Source: Ignavibacteriaceae bacterium
GTDB lineage: Bacteria > Bacteroidota > Ignavibacteria > Ignavibacteriales > Ignavibacteriaceae
DNA length: 8,157 nucleotides
Reading direction: 5' to 3'
Assembly: GCA_031292465.1 (NCBI GenBank)
Contig: JARLHB010000045.1
Location: 1 to 8,157, forward strand
The position numbers were made by a program, and so were the translations under genes. This document shows positions 7,495 to 8,157 of the stretch, one piece after another (within the stretch, counting starts at the first letter, position 1; each line of letters opens with the position of its first letter). The notes under the pieces were generated by a model that was not told where the DNA came from, searched no databases, and saw nothing but the letters and a program-made list of their open reading frames with translations.

Positions 7495-7968
7495 TTAAAA
7501 ATTATTTTCCATTCGAATAATTTCTCCCCATTCTCCGTTTGTAACGGGCATAACGGAAAGGCGGTTCCCTTTCTGAATTAATTTCATATCCCTGAGTTTA
7601 GGATTATTCTTGATATCCGTAAGAGTAACCGGTTTTTTAAATATTTTAACTAACTTTATATCAACCATAAACCAAATAGGTTTGTCAGGGCTGGCAGATG
7701 GGAAGTAATGATTGCTGTCCGGGTCAAATTGGGTGTGGTCGGGATAACCTTCTTTTACCACTTCGCAAATACCAAATATACCCATTGGATCAGAATTGCT
7801 GTAATAAAAGAAAACGCCATCACCCTTCTTTATTTCATCTCTTAAATAATTCCTTGCCTGGTAATTTCGTACTCCATCCCAGTACGCGGTTTGGTTTTTG
7901 CTTTTCTTTAAATCTTCAATGGAAAAGACTTCCGGTTCTGATTTAACAAGCCAGTATTTTTTAGCCAT
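7495..7968 (-). CDS. EVE-domain protein (THYN1-like)
   Basis: This 157-residue protein consists almost entirely of one EVE domain, a PUA-like fold related to YTH that binds modified bases in nucleic acid. Signature motifs in order are WLVKSEP (6-12), WDGVRNYQARN (30-40), KKGDGVFFYYSN (47-58), YPD (75-77), a PIWFMVD strand (97-103) and NRLSVMPV (135-142). These match the bacterial THYN1-like EVE group in motif order and length. In related proteins a cage built around the WDGVRN region recognises modified cytosines in DNA; the ligand of this protein is unknown. The gene is monocistronic and convergent with rmuC, separated by the REP-like cluster. Its ATG at 7966-7968 has no Shine-Dalgarno. The alternative frame on the opposite strand has no recognisable domain and is a shadow. 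Confidence 0.95.
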   Translation of the reverse strand: MAKKYWLVKSEPEVFSIEDLKKSKNQTAYWDGVRNYQARNYLRDEIKKGDGVFFYYSNSDPMGIFGICEVVKEGYPDHTQFDPDSNHYFPSASPDKPIWFMVDIKLVKIFKKPVTLTDIKNNPKLRDMKLIQKGNRLSVMPVTNGEWGEIIRMENNF

Positions 7969-7995
7969 CTTAGTCCCGATTTTTTATAAAATCCT

Positions 7996-8025
7996 TTCTC
8001 AAATATATTGTCGTTTATTTGAGAA
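7996..8025. promoter_or_regulatory. 10-bp inverted repeat upstream of the EVE gene
   Basis: TTCTCAAATA (7996-8005) and TATTTGAGAA (8016-8025) form a perfect inverted repeat around a 10-base spacer, 28 bases upstream of the EVE start codon. Read on the minus strand, the proximal arm contains TATATTTG (complement of 8000-8007), which matches the Bacteroidetes -7 promoter element TAnnTTTG, although no clear -33 partner is seen. The dyad could be an operator overlapping the EVE promoter. There is no good T-run on either side, so an intrinsic terminator is unlikely. The AT-rich composition makes a chance match possible. Confidence 0.3.
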
Positions 8026-8088
8026 TTTAATGATTTGAATCAATTGGATATTTTCGGCACCATAGATATCTGATGATTAGTTTATAAA

Positions 8089-8117
8089 TTGATATTCAAT
8101 CCGGGCATAGATATATT
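8089..8117 (+). promoter_or_regulatory. Candidate sigma70-type promoter at the right edge
   Basis: TTGATA (8089-8094, 5 of 6 to TTGACA) and TATATT (8112-8117, 5 of 6 to TATAAT) are separated by 17 bp, the optimal spacing. Transcription would begin near 8124, about 16 bases before the ATG at 8140. This is the best-scoring promoter-like match I found between genes in the window, and it points out of the right edge. No experimental or comparative support is available. Confidence 0.4.
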
Positions 8118-8139
8118 AAAAATTGAAATTTAATGAATT

Positions 8140-8157
8140 ATGAAAAGATTTTTAATA
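8140..8157 (+). CDS. Possible start of a further gene, first six codons only
   Basis: An ATG at 8140 opens the frame M-K-R-F-L-I up to the window edge, with no stop in the 18 bases available. Met, basic residues, then hydrophobic residues is how many secreted or membrane proteins begin. The candidate promoter at 8089-8117 points at it and lies at a suitable distance. A competing ATG at 8133 gives MNYEKIFN in another frame. Nothing can be said about function, and the call rests on context. Confidence 0.28.

Noticed and set aside
7698..7946. Plus-strand 82-codon frame within the EVE gene.
   Set aside because: It is antisense to the conserved EVE domain, cysteine-rich, low-complexity-like, with no start context or motif.
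8061..8114. Direct repeat CATAGATAT (8061-8069 and 8106-8114) as a regulator binding site or attachment site.
   Set aside because: Only nine A/T-rich bases in two copies 45 bp apart; expected by chance at this composition.

Overview
The window is an AT-rich bacterial segment, compact and almost fully coding. It suggests a member of the Bacteroidetes/Chlorobi/Ignavibacteria assemblage, and Ignavibacteria would fit well. Three things point that way. One gene encodes a protein with the BatA-type N-terminal double-transmembrane domain. None of the five visible gene starts has a convincing Shine-Dalgarno sequence, and all are preceded by A/T-rich leaders. A GC-rich palindromic repeat cluster sits between convergent genes. 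The placement is inference from composition and gene families, not a measured phylogeny.

Layout: (1) 1-720, the C-terminal catalytic part of a sensor histidine kinase whose start lies upstream of the window, followed by a strong intrinsic terminator at 819-868. (2) 882-2993, a 703-residue membrane-anchored BatA/VWA-domain protein that starts only about 14 bases after the terminator. A possible promoter is interleaved with the terminator hairpin. (3) 3095-4357, hflX, a ribosome-associated GTPase, preceded by a perfect TTGACA box. (4) 4350-5912, a histidine ammonia-lyase (hutH) whose start codon overlaps the end of hflX by 8 bases, so the two are probably co-transcribed and translationally coupled. 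(5) 5975-7345, rmuC, a membrane-anchored coiled-coil nuclease-like protein on the same strand. (6) 7362-7446, three palindromes resembling a REP/BIME element. (7) 7495-7968 on the minus strand, an EVE-domain protein. (8) 7969-8157, a divergent intergenic region with a 10-bp inverted repeat, a good sigma70-like promoter and the probable first six codons of another plus-strand gene.

The genes do not form one pathway. hflX-hutH(-rmuC) looks like a housekeeping or stress-type transcription unit in which a lone histidine-degrading enzyme sits apart from other hut genes. I found no CRISPR array, transposase, tRNA, rRNA or obvious new multi-gene system. The most interesting points are the Ser-Ser-Gly in place of the usual Ala-Ser-Gly MIO triad in the lyase, its tight coupling to hflX, the REP-like triple palindrome, and the terminator/promoter overlap ahead of the VWA gene.
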